This document shows, in pieces, positions 56,400 to 64,000 of a DNA stretch of 64,000 nt (its first letter is position 1; each line of letters opens with the position of its first letter). This stretch comes from Streptomyces armeniacus (lineage in GTDB: Bacteria > Actinomycetota > Actinomycetes > Streptomycetales > Streptomycetaceae), in the NCBI RefSeq assembly GCF_003355155.1, contig NZ_CP031320.1, forward strand, positions 7,272,978-7,336,977, read 5' to 3'. Below the pieces are notes generated by a model. It saw only the letters and a program-made list of their open reading frames with translations, had not been told where the DNA came from and made no database searches. The position numbers were made by a program, and so were the translations under genes.

Positions 56400-56541
56400 T
56401 CTTCTGAGTCGGGAATTCTGTTCAGATGTGTAGGGTTGCCTGGTGGCGCGTATTGGGCGGCCGAAGGCCGAGTTGATTCTGTCGGAGGAGGAGCGGGCGG
56501 CACTGGAGGGGTGGGTGCGGCGCCGTTCCACGCCGCAGGCA
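56400..56541 (+). mobile_element. Left-end remnant of an IS630-family insertion sequence
   Basis: GTG 56443 begins MARIGRPKAELILSEEERAA then LEGWVRRRSTPQA, the usual N-terminus of IS630 transposases. It breaks off after ~33 residues into antisense MFS sequence. Sequence 56400-56442 would be the IS left end. The rest of the IS is gone. Confidence 0.8.
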
Positions 56542-57155
56542 TGGGCCCCGTCCCCGCCGTCCCCGCCGTCCCCGCCGTCCTCGCCCTCCGAGTCCGTACG
56601 GGGGCGCAGCAGTACCACCACGGCGCCGCACACGACGAAGCTCGCGGCGTTGACGGCGAACGCGGTGCCGAAGCCGCCGAACCCGATGACCGGCGCCGCC
56701 GACGCGAAGCCGAGCACCGTCGCCACCGAACGCGCCGTGACCAGCAGCCCGTTCGCCCCGGCCCGGGACTCGTGGCCGACCAGCACCGGGACCGCGCTGC
56801 GCAGCGCGACGGAGAAGAACGTGTTGCCCGCGCCCAGGACCACGACGGCGGCGCCGAGCAGCCACAGCGGCGTGTCCGTGGCGAACAGCGCCAGCACGGC
56901 CATCGCCCCGGCCTGCGCGGCGTCCGTACAGATCATCACCGTACGGCGGGTCGCCCTGCCCAGCAGCGCACCGGACGCGAGGCCCGCCAGGAAACCGGAG
57001 AACAGCCGCAGCGCCATCGTCGCGCCGACACCGAACGCCGAGTCGGTCACCTCGTACGAGAACAGGCTCAGCGCGATCAGATTGAGGTAATTGCCGTACG
57101 CGGACACGGCGTACGCGGCCGCGAGCGCGCGGAACCGCCAGTCGACACCGCTCAC
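56541..57155 (-). pseudogene. MFS transporter, only the N-terminal half remains
   Basis: From GTG 57155: VDWRFRALAAAYAVSAYGNY, GRATRRTVMICTDAAQAG, GFGGFGTAFAVNAASFVVCG; about six membrane spans over ~195 residues. The gene then meets the IS630 remnant and the frame continues into unrelated sequence. Complete MFS exporters of this kind have ~400 residues and 12 spans. IS-associated deletion removed the 3' half. Confidence 0.85.
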
Positions 57156-57469
57156 CGGCCTGGTCCTGTCGTCAACGGCGCTCCCCCGCGGTACCCCGAG
57201 TCAACGCCGAAGCTATCGCGACCGGGAGGGGGAGGAGAAGAGCGATGGGCGGCGTGAACGGCGATCCGGATCGTCCGGCATGCGGGCGGCGGACACCCTT
57301 TTACGGTGGACAGCGCGGCACTTGAGCCGGTTTCGTCTACTTGACCCCGCGCTCTCGCCGCGTGCCAGACTGCTGCGGCCCAACTCCTGATTGTCATGGC
57401 TGCTTCAGTGCGCCGTGGCGTGAAGGGGCTGGGAAACAACCTTCGGTTCCCCAGAGAGGACCCCCACCA
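57156..57469. promoter_or_regulatory. 314-bp upstream region of the serine protease
   Basis: No coding sequence assigned. The last part holds the RBS AGAGAGGA of the protease gene; a TTGACC at about 57,344 may be part of its promoter, but no matching -10 was fixed. Confidence 0.4.
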
Positions 57470-58351
57470 ATGAAAAGACCTCTCGTCGGTGCCCTTACCG
57501 CGGCGCTCCTCGGAGCCGCCGCCCTCACGGGCGTATCCGCCGGTCCCGCCACGGCCACAAGCCATGACGCGGCAGGCACCGACTCCACGCAGCAGGCCGG
57601 CTCCACGCAGCAGAAGGCCGCACCGGACTTCGCGGGCACGGTCGCGTTGAGCAACTGCTCCGGCTCCGTCGTACGCGTGCCGCAGTCCCAGCCCACCGAC
57701 CCCGCCCTGGTCCTCTCCAACGGCCACTGCCTGGAGAGCGGCATGCCCGACCCGGGCACGGTCGTCGTGGACGAGCCGTCCAGCCGCAGCTTCACGCTCC
57801 TCGACGCCGGAGCCAACGAGGTCGGCACGCTCAACGCCACCAAGATCGCGTACGGGACGATGACCGACACGGACGCCTCGATCTACGAACTCTCCACGAC
57901 GTACGAGGAGATCGAGTCCGAGTACGGCATCAAGCCGCTCGACATCGCGCCCGAGCACCCCAAGGAGGGCACGAACGTCACCGTGGTCTCCGGCTACTGG
58001 AAAGACACCTACAGCTGCGCGATCGACGGCTTCGCCCACCAGCTGAAGGAGGGCGGCTGGACCCAGAAGGACTCCATCCGCTACACCCCCGAGTGCCAGG
58101 TCATCGGCGGCACCTCGGGCTCGCCGCTCGTCGACGACGCCACGGGCCAGGTCGTCGGGGTGAACAACACCACCAACGAGAACGGCGAGGAGTGCACCCT
58201 CAACAACCCGTGCGAGGTGGACGAGAACGGCAACGTCACCGTCCACGAGGGCATCGGGTACGCGCAGCAGGTCTACCTGTTCGCGGACTGCATCACCACC
58301 GGCAACAAGATCGACCTGAGCCTCCCGGAGTGCGAGCTGCCCAGCCCGTAG
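57470..58351 (+). CDS. Secreted trypsin-like serine protease
   Basis: 293 aa from ATG 57470 (AGAGAGGA nine bases upstream). Signal peptide KRPLVGALTAALLGAAALTG with cleavage near TATA. Catalytic His in VLSNGHCLE, Asp in TMTDTDASIYEL and Ser in GGTSGSPLVDD form a chymotrypsin-fold triad. Several Cys could form disulfides. Exported digestive or regulatory protease. Confidence 0.92.
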   Translation: MKRPLVGALTAALLGAAALTGVSAGPATATSHDAAGTDSTQQAGSTQQKAAPDFAGTVALSNCSGSVVRVPQSQPTDPALVLSNGHCLESGMPDPGTVVVDEPSSRSFTLLDAGANEVGTLNATKIAYGTMTDTDASIYELSTTYEEIESEYGIKPLDIAPEHPKEGTNVTVVSGYWKDTYSCAIDGFAHQLKEGGWTQKDSIRYTPECQVIGGTSGSPLVDDATGQVVGVNNTTNENGEECTLNNPCEVDENGNVTVHEGIGYAQQVYLFADCITTGNKIDLSLPECELPSP

Positions 58352-58394
58352 TCCCGGCGACGCACGCCGCAGGCGTGTGACGGTGCAAGCGTGT

Positions 58395-58424
58395 GGAAGG
58401 CCCCGCCGCGAGGCGGGGCCTTCC
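58395..58424 (+). terminator. Strong terminator after the serine protease
   Basis: GGAAGGCCCCGCC and GGCGGGGCCTTCC, perfect 13-bp stem, GCGA tetraloop, followed by TCGTTT. Confidence 0.92.
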
Positions 58425-58627
58425 TCGTTTCCACGCCCTCGGCGCCGAGGCGCCGCGACGTGCCGAAGTCACGCCTCCAGTCGCACGGTCCAGGCGTCGC
58501 GGCTGCGGGTGGCCGTTGCCGTACGCGCCCCCGGCCACTCCGGCCGTACCACCGAGCGCCGTTGACCGCCCACACGCGCACGCTCCACCCTCGTATGCGA
58601 GGCCATGCGAAAGAGGAGGTGCCGGGC

Positions 58628-58720
58628 ATGAAACACAGGTCGCCGATCGGTGACGACGGACAGCAGCCGGGTCGGCCGGTTCCTCCTCCCGAACCGAAGC
58701 CGCAGCCGGACCAGAAGTGA
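58628..58720 (+). CDS. 30-residue Pro-rich peptide coupled to a PIMT-like methyltransferase
   Basis: ATG 58628 is preceded by a strong RBS (AGAGGAGG, spacing 8). The peptide starts MKHRSPIGDDGQQPG and ends in a PxP-rich tail (PPPEPKPQPDQK). Its TGA overlaps the methyltransferase GTG (GTGA). The strong RBS and coupling argue that it is translated. It could be a modified-peptide precursor, a partner, or a translational enhancer for the next gene. There is no core motif I recognise. Confidence 0.7.
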   Translation: MKHRSPIGDDGQQPGRPVPPPEPKPQPDQK

Positions 58721-59841
58721 CCGCGCCCCTGCCGGACCACGTAGCGGCCGCGCTCGGGCATCCCGTACCGGACCCGTGGGCCCGAGCCCTGAGAGACGTG
58801 CCTCGGCGCGATTTCCTGCCCGATGTGCTGTGGCTGCGCGACGGCCACGGCGGCTACACCCGGTGCGACCGCGCACGAGAGCCGGATCGCTGGGAGGAGG
58901 CGGCGTACAGCGACGCTCCGCTCGTCACCCGGATCGAGCGGGAGGAGGACGGCGCACAGACCCCCACCTCCTCCGCGTCGGCGCCCAGCACGGTGGTGCG
59001 CATGCTCGAGCAGGCCGAACTCGCCGACGGCATGCGGGTGCTGGAGATCGGCACCGGTACCGGATTCCATACCGCGCTGCTGTGCCACCGGCTCGGCGAC
59101 CGCAACGTCACCACCATCGACCTCGATCAGAGCATCACCCACCGCGCCCGCAAACACCTCGCAGCGGCCGGGTACCACCCCGGAGTGATCACCGGCGACG
59201 GCGCCGACGGCGTACCCGACCGCGCCCCGTTCGACCGGATCATCGCCACCTGCTCCGTACGCACCGTCCCCTCCGCCTGGCTGGAGCAGGTACGGGCAGG
59301 CGCTCGACTGGTACTGCCCTGGTCCACCTCCTGGCTCGTCTACGGCACCCTCGAACTCACCCGGTACGACGACGTCTCCGCCTCGGGCCGATGGCACGCG
59401 TACGGCTCCTACATGGGCATGCGCGGCCAACACCCCGTCAGCACCCTGGCCGACGTCGTTCACCCCCAGGACGCCCCCGACCGAGGAGAGACCGACCTGT
59501 CGCCCTGGCACGTCGCGGGCCAGGACCTGAACGCGCTGTTCGCGGTCGGGCTCCGCGTCCCCGACGTGTGGCACTCCTGGGACACGGACCCGGGCACCGC
59601 CGGAGTGCACACCCGTCTGTGGCTCGCCGACGACGCCGCCACATCTTGGGCCTCCGTCGACTACGACGGCACCCGCAGCGATCGCTTCGCTGTCGCGCAG
59701 CACGGTGACCGGCGTCTGTGGGACGAGGTGTACGCCGCGCACGCGGCATGGCGCACGGCTGGCCGGCCTGACATCAGCCGACACCGCGTCGCCGTCACCC
59801 GGGGCGGGCAGCACGTGCGGATCGGCGCGGCAGACGCGTAG
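58717..59841 (+). CDS. Protein-L-isoaspartate O-methyltransferase-like protein (TgmC-like)
   Basis: 374 aa. SAM motif VLEIGTGTGFHTALL, PIMT-like TPTSSASAPSTVVRML and FDRIIATCSVRTVPSAWL. The C-terminal ~180 residues are an extension seen in actinobacterial PIMT homologues linked to peptide modification (TgmC of ATP-grasp RiPP systems, from memory). No ATP-grasp gene is in view. Translationally coupled to the 30-residue peptide gene, which could be its substrate. Confidence 0.88.
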   Translation: MTAPLPDHVAAALGHPVPDPWARALRDVPRRDFLPDVLWLRDGHGGYTRCDRAREPDRWEEAAYSDAPLVTRIEREEDGAQTPTSSASAPSTVVRMLEQAELADGMRVLEIGTGTGFHTALLCHRLGDRNVTTIDLDQSITHRARKHLAAAGYHPGVITGDGADGVPDRAPFDRIIATCSVRTVPSAWLEQVRAGARLVLPWSTSWLVYGTLELTRYDDVSASGRWHAYGSYMGMRGQHPVSTLADVVHPQDAPDRGETDLSPWHVAGQDLNALFAVGLRVPDVWHSWDTDPGTAGVHTRLWLADDAATSWASVDYDGTRSDRFAVAQHGDRRLWDEVYAAHAAWRTAGRPDISRHRVAVTRGGQHVRIGAADA

Positions 59842-59861
59842 CTTCGCCGCGCCTGATTCGG

Positions 59862-60044
59862 TCAGGTCCGCTCGTCGTCCTCCGGGGCCGTCGGCTCGTA
59901 CGCCTCGGGGGTTGCGAGCGGACCGTACGGTTCGGGCTCGGGGGCCGTGTTGATCCGGAGGCAACCGTCCGAGCCGAAGATGCCGATCAGCTGGGAGAGG
60001 TGGGCTCGGGCGGCGCTGCGCGCGTGGTTCTCCTCGGGGCTCAC
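59862..60044 (-). CDS. Small acidic 60-residue protein coupled to the ATP-binding protein
   Basis: GTG 60044 overlaps the stop of the upstream ATP-binding gene (GTGA). The sequence has a helical start (ENHARSAARAHLSQLIGIF), one Cys (GSDGCLRINT) and an acidic Pro-rich tail (PEPEPYGPLATPEAYEP). No family recognised. Co-translation suggests a partner. Confidence 0.65.
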   Translation of the reverse strand: MSPEENHARSAARAHLSQLIGIFGSDGCLRINTAPEPEPYGPLATPEAYEPTAPEDDERT

Positions 60045-60451
60045 TCCTCGTCCCTCCGCAGCTCCGCCCATACGCGCTTGCCCCACGGCAGGGGTTCGGC
60101 GCCCCACTCCTCCGCCAGCGCCCCTACGAGCGCGAGACCGCGCCCGCTCTCGTCCCCGGCGCGCGCTTCCCGGGCATCCGGCAGCGCCTTGGACAAGTCC
60201 ACGACACCGACACGTACGCGCGCCGCCCCGGGCCGCGTGACCGTGACCCGGATCGTGTCCCGCCGGGCGTGCTGCACCGCGTTGGACACCAGCTCGGAGA
60301 CGATCAGGGCGCCGTCCTCGGCCAACTCCTCCAGCCCCCACGCCACGCACGCAGCGCGGACCAGCCGCCGGGCGGAGGCCGCGCTATGCGGCTTACGCGG
60401 CAGACACTCGCTGTAGCCGGGAGGCCCGGTCGGGCGCGATGTGGTGGTCAC
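60041..60451 (-). CDS. ATP-binding protein of the anti-sigma-factor (RsbW/HATPase) type
   Basis: 136 aa. GHKL N-box ALIVSELVSNAVQHA, G1 box VGVVDLSK, and G2 region DESGRGLALVGALAEEWG. These stand-alone kinase-like domains are numerous in Streptomyces and often pair with XRE-type regulators; one follows divergently here at 60655. Possibly binds or phosphorylates a regulator partner. Confidence 0.9.
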   Translation of the reverse strand: MTTTSRPTGPPGYSECLPRKPHSAASARRLVRAACVAWGLEELAEDGALIVSELVSNAVQHARRDTIRVTVTRPGAARVRVGVVDLSKALPDAREARAGDESGRGLALVGALAEEWGAEPLPWGKRVWAELRRDEE

Positions 60452-60654
60452 GGTCTTCAGACCCCTCGTCAGTGAGCGAGTGACGCGGCCCGCCCCCGCC
60501 GGGGGACGCGGAGACGGACCACATCAACAGGCCATCGCGCTGCATATTCCGGTGACGACCCGTCACTGAGTGAACGACGTTGGGTGACGGGCCCGTGAGG
60601 AAATGTCAGGCCGACATGCGCCCCGGGTAACCGGAAATTCGCCGCTTATCCGGC

Positions 60655-61947
60655 GTGGCGCTCCCGCTGCCTCGCTACCTTGAACGTGTGGAGGCGAACA
60701 CGCTCTTGGCAGACGCGCTCAGCCAGGCGGGGTTGACGCAGGACGAGTTGGCGGAGGCGGTGAACGACCATCTCCGGTCCCTCGGCAGGGAAGGCACCGT
60801 CAGTGACCGCACCGTGCGCCACTGGCTGACCGGAAAGACCCGCTGGCCTCACCCTCGGCAACGTGCTGCCCTGGAGGCAGTATTCGGCTGTATGTCCGAG
60901 GAACTGGGCTTCACGCCCCCGGCGGGCAGCCGGAGCCCTACGAGGACGGAGGACCCGGTGCACCGCAGGAACTTCCTCACCGTCGCCACCGGCACGACGG
61001 CCGCCGTCGTGCCTCTCGTTGCCGCCCGCCCGTACGCAGTCGGCACCACCGACGTGATCCGTCTCCGCGACGGCCTGGATGCCCTCACGACCCTGGACCA
61101 GTCCAGGGGCGGGCACGAGGAGATGGAGCGGACCGCGCTGGCGGGCGCCGCCGAGGCGCTGGAGCTCCAGAAGCGGGCGGCCTCTCAGCGCGTACGGCAG
61201 CGCCTGTTCAGCGTGGCCGCCGAATACACCACCGCCGCTGCATGGTCGGCTGTGGACGCCCGTAATGGCCTTCGCGCACAGGGCCACCTGCACCGGGCCC
61301 TGTGTCTGGCGGGCATGGGTCAGGACTCCATCGCGGAATTGGACGTATGGAACCTGTACGCCATGGCCGCCCGTCAACAGCAGGACCACACGCAAGCAGT
61401 GTGCGCCGCCCAGGCTGCCCAGAAGACTGCCGTCACGCGTCGGGACCCGCTGTTCGCCTCTCTCGCCCACGCGCGTACGGCAGTGTCCAGCGTTGAGGAC
61501 CGGCAGGGCGCCCTGCGGTCGCTCGGCCACGCGGAAGAGGCACTGGCGAAGGCGTCCATAGACGAGCCACGCCCGTCCTGGATGGCGTTCTACGGCCCGT
61601 CCGAGCTGCTGACGATCACCTCCATCGTGCGGGATCGCATGGGCGACCCGGCCGGGGCTGAGGCGGCGTCGCACCGCGCTCTGGCCGCCGTCCCGGAGCA
61701 GTTCCGCCGGAACCGGGCACTGATCACCCTCCAACTCGCCCTGACACAACTGCACCAGGGCGACACCGACCAGGCGTGCGCCACGGCGGCACAGGTGTTC
61801 ACGCTGATGGACGGCAGTCCATTGCCGGGCCGTATGCGTTCCCGTCTCGGGGACTTCTACCGCGAACTGACCACTCTCGCCCCGGGCTCCGTCACCGCGC
61901 AGGAGTGGAAGGACCGCTACCGATCGGAATGGAGCCAGGCACGATGA
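60655..61947 (+). CDS. XRE-family regulator with TPR-like C-terminus
   Basis: 430 aa if GTG 60655; GTG 60688 is also possible, and neither has a good RBS. HTH: QAGLTQDELAEAVNDHLRSL, VSDRTVRHWLTGKTRWPHP. A middle segment HRRNFLTVATGTTAAVVPLV is typical of this Streptomyces family. Then helical repeats (LHRALCLAGMGQDSIAEL, FASLAHARTAVSSVEDRQG). Likely senses a small ligand or partner. Coupled to the downstream GNAT (ATGA overlap). Confidence 0.88.
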   Translation: MALPLPRYLERVEANTLLADALSQAGLTQDELAEAVNDHLRSLGREGTVSDRTVRHWLTGKTRWPHPRQRAALEAVFGCMSEELGFTPPAGSRSPTRTEDPVHRRNFLTVATGTTAAVVPLVAARPYAVGTTDVIRLRDGLDALTTLDQSRGGHEEMERTALAGAAEALELQKRAASQRVRQRLFSVAAEYTTAAAWSAVDARNGLRAQGHLHRALCLAGMGQDSIAELDVWNLYAMAARQQQDHTQAVCAAQAAQKTAVTRRDPLFASLAHARTAVSSVEDRQGALRSLGHAEEALAKASIDEPRPSWMAFYGPSELLTITSIVRDRMGDPAGAEAASHRALAAVPEQFRRNRALITLQLALTQLHQGDTDQACATAAQVFTLMDGSPLPGRMRSRLGDFYRELTTLAPGSVTAQEWKDRYRSEWSQAR

Positions 61948-62468
61948 CCTCCACCCTGGAGCTGCGCCAGTACACCCACGACGACCTGTCGGAGATCCGG
62001 CAGACGCTCCTCGACGTACACGACGACGTCTACGCGGCCCAGATGGACGACGAGTTCAACCAGAAGTTCCCCTGGTTCGTGGACCACTGGGGCGGTCACC
62101 CGCAGTTCTCCTGCATGATCGCGTACGAGGGTGACAAGGCCGTGGGCTTCGCCTACGGCGCCCCCGGCACCGAGGGTCGCGAGTGGTGGCGGGAGCATCT
62201 GGACCCGGCGCCGGAGAAGACGCGCACATTCCACTTCTCGGAGCTGATGGTGCGCGAGCGGTGGCGGAAAACGGGCACGGCGGAGAAGCTCCACCGCGCG
62301 CTGATGGCCCCCAGAGACGAAGACCTCGCGGCCCTGCTGGTGGACGTGACGCACCCCAGGGTCCAGGCCCTGTACGAGTCCTGGGGGTACCGGAAGGTCG
62401 GCGAGCGGCACCCGTTCCCCGACTCGCCGGTGTTCGCCCTGATGCTCGTGGACCTTCCGCTTCCGTGA
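61944..62468 (+). CDS. GNAT-family N-acetyltransferase
   Basis: 174 aa. LRQYTHDDLSEIRQTLLDVH, CMIAYEGDKAVGFAYG, FSELMVRERWRKTGTAEKLH (acetyl-CoA loop R-x-x-G-T-A) and LYESWGYRKVGER at the end. Start overlaps the regulator's stop by 4 bp. Substrate unknown. Confidence 0.9.
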   Translation: MTSTLELRQYTHDDLSEIRQTLLDVHDDVYAAQMDDEFNQKFPWFVDHWGGHPQFSCMIAYEGDKAVGFAYGAPGTEGREWWREHLDPAPEKTRTFHFSELMVRERWRKTGTAEKLHRALMAPRDEDLAALLVDVTHPRVQALYESWGYRKVGERHPFPDSPVFALMLVDLPLP

Positions 62469-62583
62469 GGCGGCGGCGCGGCGGCGTCCGTCGCGCCGCC
62501 CGTCGCGACCCCTTGTGCTGATCGTCGCCGCGCTGTTTCATGCGCCGAGCAGCAGCCAATGGGGGACGAGTGTGGAGGCGGAC

Positions 62584-63948
62584 ATGGCTAAGGACAGCGC
62601 TCCGGACACGGGCGACGGCTCGGCGGGTGGCAGCTCGAAGGGTGGCAGCTCGGCGGGCCGGGACTCCGGCGACGGCGGTGTCGGGAAGGACGCCGCGCCC
62701 GTCGTACGGAAGCCCAGCTGGCGGCGGCTGGGCCCCGGCATCGTCGTGGCCGCGACCGGCGTCGGGGCCGGGGATCTGGTGTCCACGCTGCTCGCGGGCA
62801 GCAAGTTCGGCTACACCCTGCTGTGGGCCGCCGTCATCGGCTGCATCGTCAAGATCGCCCTGGCCGAGGCCGTGGGCCGCTGGCATCTGGCCACGGGCCG
62901 CACGCTGTTCGACGGCTGGCGCACGCTCGGCCCCTGGACCACCGTCTACTTCGCGATCTACGTGGTGATCTGGGGCTTCGTCTACGGCGCCACCGCCATG
63001 AGCTCCAGCGGTCTGCCGCTCCAGGCGCTCTTCCCGGACGGGCCGGGGCTGAAGTTCTGGGGCGTCGCGACGGGGCTGCTCGGCCTCGCGTTCGTGTGGT
63101 TCAACCGCTACGCCGTGGTCGAGAAGATCATGATGGTCTTCGTCGGCGTGATGTTCGTGGTCGTCGTCTACGTCGCGATCCGCGCCACCCCGAAGGTCGA
63201 CGACGCGCTCGCGGGCCTGCTGCCCACGCTTCCCGACGGCTCCCTGCTGTACACCCTCGGCCTCGTCGGCGGCGTCGGCGGCACCATCACCATGGCCGCG
63301 TACGGCTACTGGATCAACGCCAAGGGCTGGACCGACTCCGGCTGGATGCGCATGATGCGGTTCGACAACCGGATCGCGTACATCACCACCGGCATCTTCG
63401 TCGTCGCCATGCTCATCGTCGGCGCCGAACTGCTCCACGCCGGGCAGGTCGCCCTCGCCGAGGGCGACAAGGGGCTCGTGGATCTGACGGAGATCCTGGA
63501 GGACCGGTACGGGGGCTTCACCGCGAAGCTGTTCCTCATCGGCTTCTTCGCCGCGTCGTTCTCGTCGCTGGTCGGTGTCTGGCACGGAGTCAGCCTGATG
63601 TTCGCGGACTTCATGGACCGGCTGCGGGCGGGCGGCACCGCCGGTGTCAAGGTTCTCGCGCGCGGCGAGCAGGAGCGGTCGCCGGCCTTCCGCGGCTACC
63701 TGCTGTGGCTGACGTTCCCGCCGATGATGCTGCTGTGGCTGGACCAGCCGTTCGGGCTGGTGATCGCGTACGGGGTGCTCGGCGCGTTCTTCATGCCGTT
63801 CCTGGCGGTGACGCTGATGTGGCTGCTCAACACGGAGCGCACGCCGCGGGAGTTCCGCAGCGGGCCGCTCAGCAACACGATGCTGGGCCTTTCGGGCGGG
63901 CTGTTCGTGGTGCTGTGCGTGGAGCAGGTCCGCGAGCTTCCTTGGTAG
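62584..63948 (+). CDS. Nramp-related membrane transporter lacking canonical metal motifs
   Basis: 454 aa from ATG 62584 (GGAGG five bases upstream). Charged Gly/Ser-rich N-terminus, then about 11 spans with the Nramp-like entry RRLGPGIVVAATGVGAGDLV. The canonical DPGN of TM1 is replaced by GAGD, and no MPHN is found in the TM6 region (VGGTITMAAYGYWINAKGW). Members of this branch may not move transition metals. Confidence 0.85.
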   Translation: MAKDSAPDTGDGSAGGSSKGGSSAGRDSGDGGVGKDAAPVVRKPSWRRLGPGIVVAATGVGAGDLVSTLLAGSKFGYTLLWAAVIGCIVKIALAEAVGRWHLATGRTLFDGWRTLGPWTTVYFAIYVVIWGFVYGATAMSSSGLPLQALFPDGPGLKFWGVATGLLGLAFVWFNRYAVVEKIMMVFVGVMFVVVVYVAIRATPKVDDALAGLLPTLPDGSLLYTLGLVGGVGGTITMAAYGYWINAKGWTDSGWMRMMRFDNRIAYITTGIFVVAMLIVGAELLHAGQVALAEGDKGLVDLTEILEDRYGGFTAKLFLIGFFAASFSSLVGVWHGVSLMFADFMDRLRAGGTAGVKVLARGEQERSPAFRGYLLWLTFPPMMLLWLDQPFGLVIAYGVLGAFFMPFLAVTLMWLLNTERTPREFRSGPLSNTMLGLSGGLFVVLCVEQVRELPW

Positions 63949-64000
63949 GCCCCCGGATGGCGCGTCTTCCGGATGCCGCGTCTGCCGAAATGGCCTAGGC

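Noticed and set aside
56443..57090. A 215-residue gene starting like an IS630 transposase
   Set aside because: Only the first ~33 codons are transposase; the rest is antisense of the MFS fragment.

Overview
The window is high-GC actinomycete DNA, almost certainly Streptomyces. Evidence: dense GC-rich coding, many GTG starts, 4-bp ATGA/GTGA gene overlaps, the glmU-prs-rplY-pth block, a sortase-E-like cell-wall protein, and an XRE-regulator/ATP-binding-protein neighbourhood. No rRNA, tRNA or CRISPR array was found.

Region 1 (1-14,040) is the edge of a glycosylated type I polyketide gene cluster. On the minus strand are the 5' part of a PKS (KSQ-AT-ACP loading module, then KS and the start of an AT), a secreted AOC/AbyU-like beta-barrel protein, a classical SDR and a TcaB9/TylC3-type NDP-sugar C-3-methyltransferase. 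Diverging from these are an NDP-hexose ketoreductase-like protein and four tandem glycosyltransferases of the macrolide/DesVII type. The mix of acetate-type loading module, AbyU-like barrel, branched-sugar methyltransferase and several glycosyltransferases recalls spirotetronates (tetrocarcin, kijanimicin, lobophorin); this is inference. The cluster stops at a scar: the fourth glycosyltransferase has lost its last ~23 residues and is joined to the inverted first ~24 codons of another glycosyltransferase gene.

Region 2 (14,040-28,740) is an accessory island rich in conflict-type genes: a 5'-truncated gene, a three-Cys-motif/TcmP pair with a small coupled ORF, a small membrane protein, a STAND NTPase, a double zeta-toxin protein with a possible antitoxin, a Fic protein with a possible leaderless promoter inside an inverted repeat, small hypotheticals and a zinc-finger/XRE regulator. 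It ends with a perfect 700-bp tandem duplication beside glmU. No integrase or att site is visible.

Region 3 (28,796-44,352) is core chromosome: glmU, prs, rplY, pth, two small envelope proteins, ppc, a fatty-acid desaturase with its TetR repressor, tam/tamR, a LuxR-type response regulator and two RDD proteins. From memory this follows S. coelicolor SCO3122 onward.

Region 4 (44,500-55,904) resembles, from memory, S. coelicolor SCO2920 down to SCO2910: a secreted InhA-like M6 protease, pncA, pncB, clpS, a DUF2017 gene, an amino-acid symporter, and the mec-cysO-cysM cysteine system with a Cys-containing leader peptide. The join between regions 3 and 4 would be a synteny breakpoint against that species.

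Region 5 (55,905-64,000) is more variable: REP-like repeats, a 175-bp MITE, an IS630 remnant that truncates an MFS gene, a secreted serine protease, a 30-residue peptide gene coupled to a PIMT-like methyltransferase, an ATP-binding/small acidic protein pair, an XRE-TPR regulator coupled to a GNAT acetyltransferase, and an Nramp-related transporter lacking the usual metal-site motifs.
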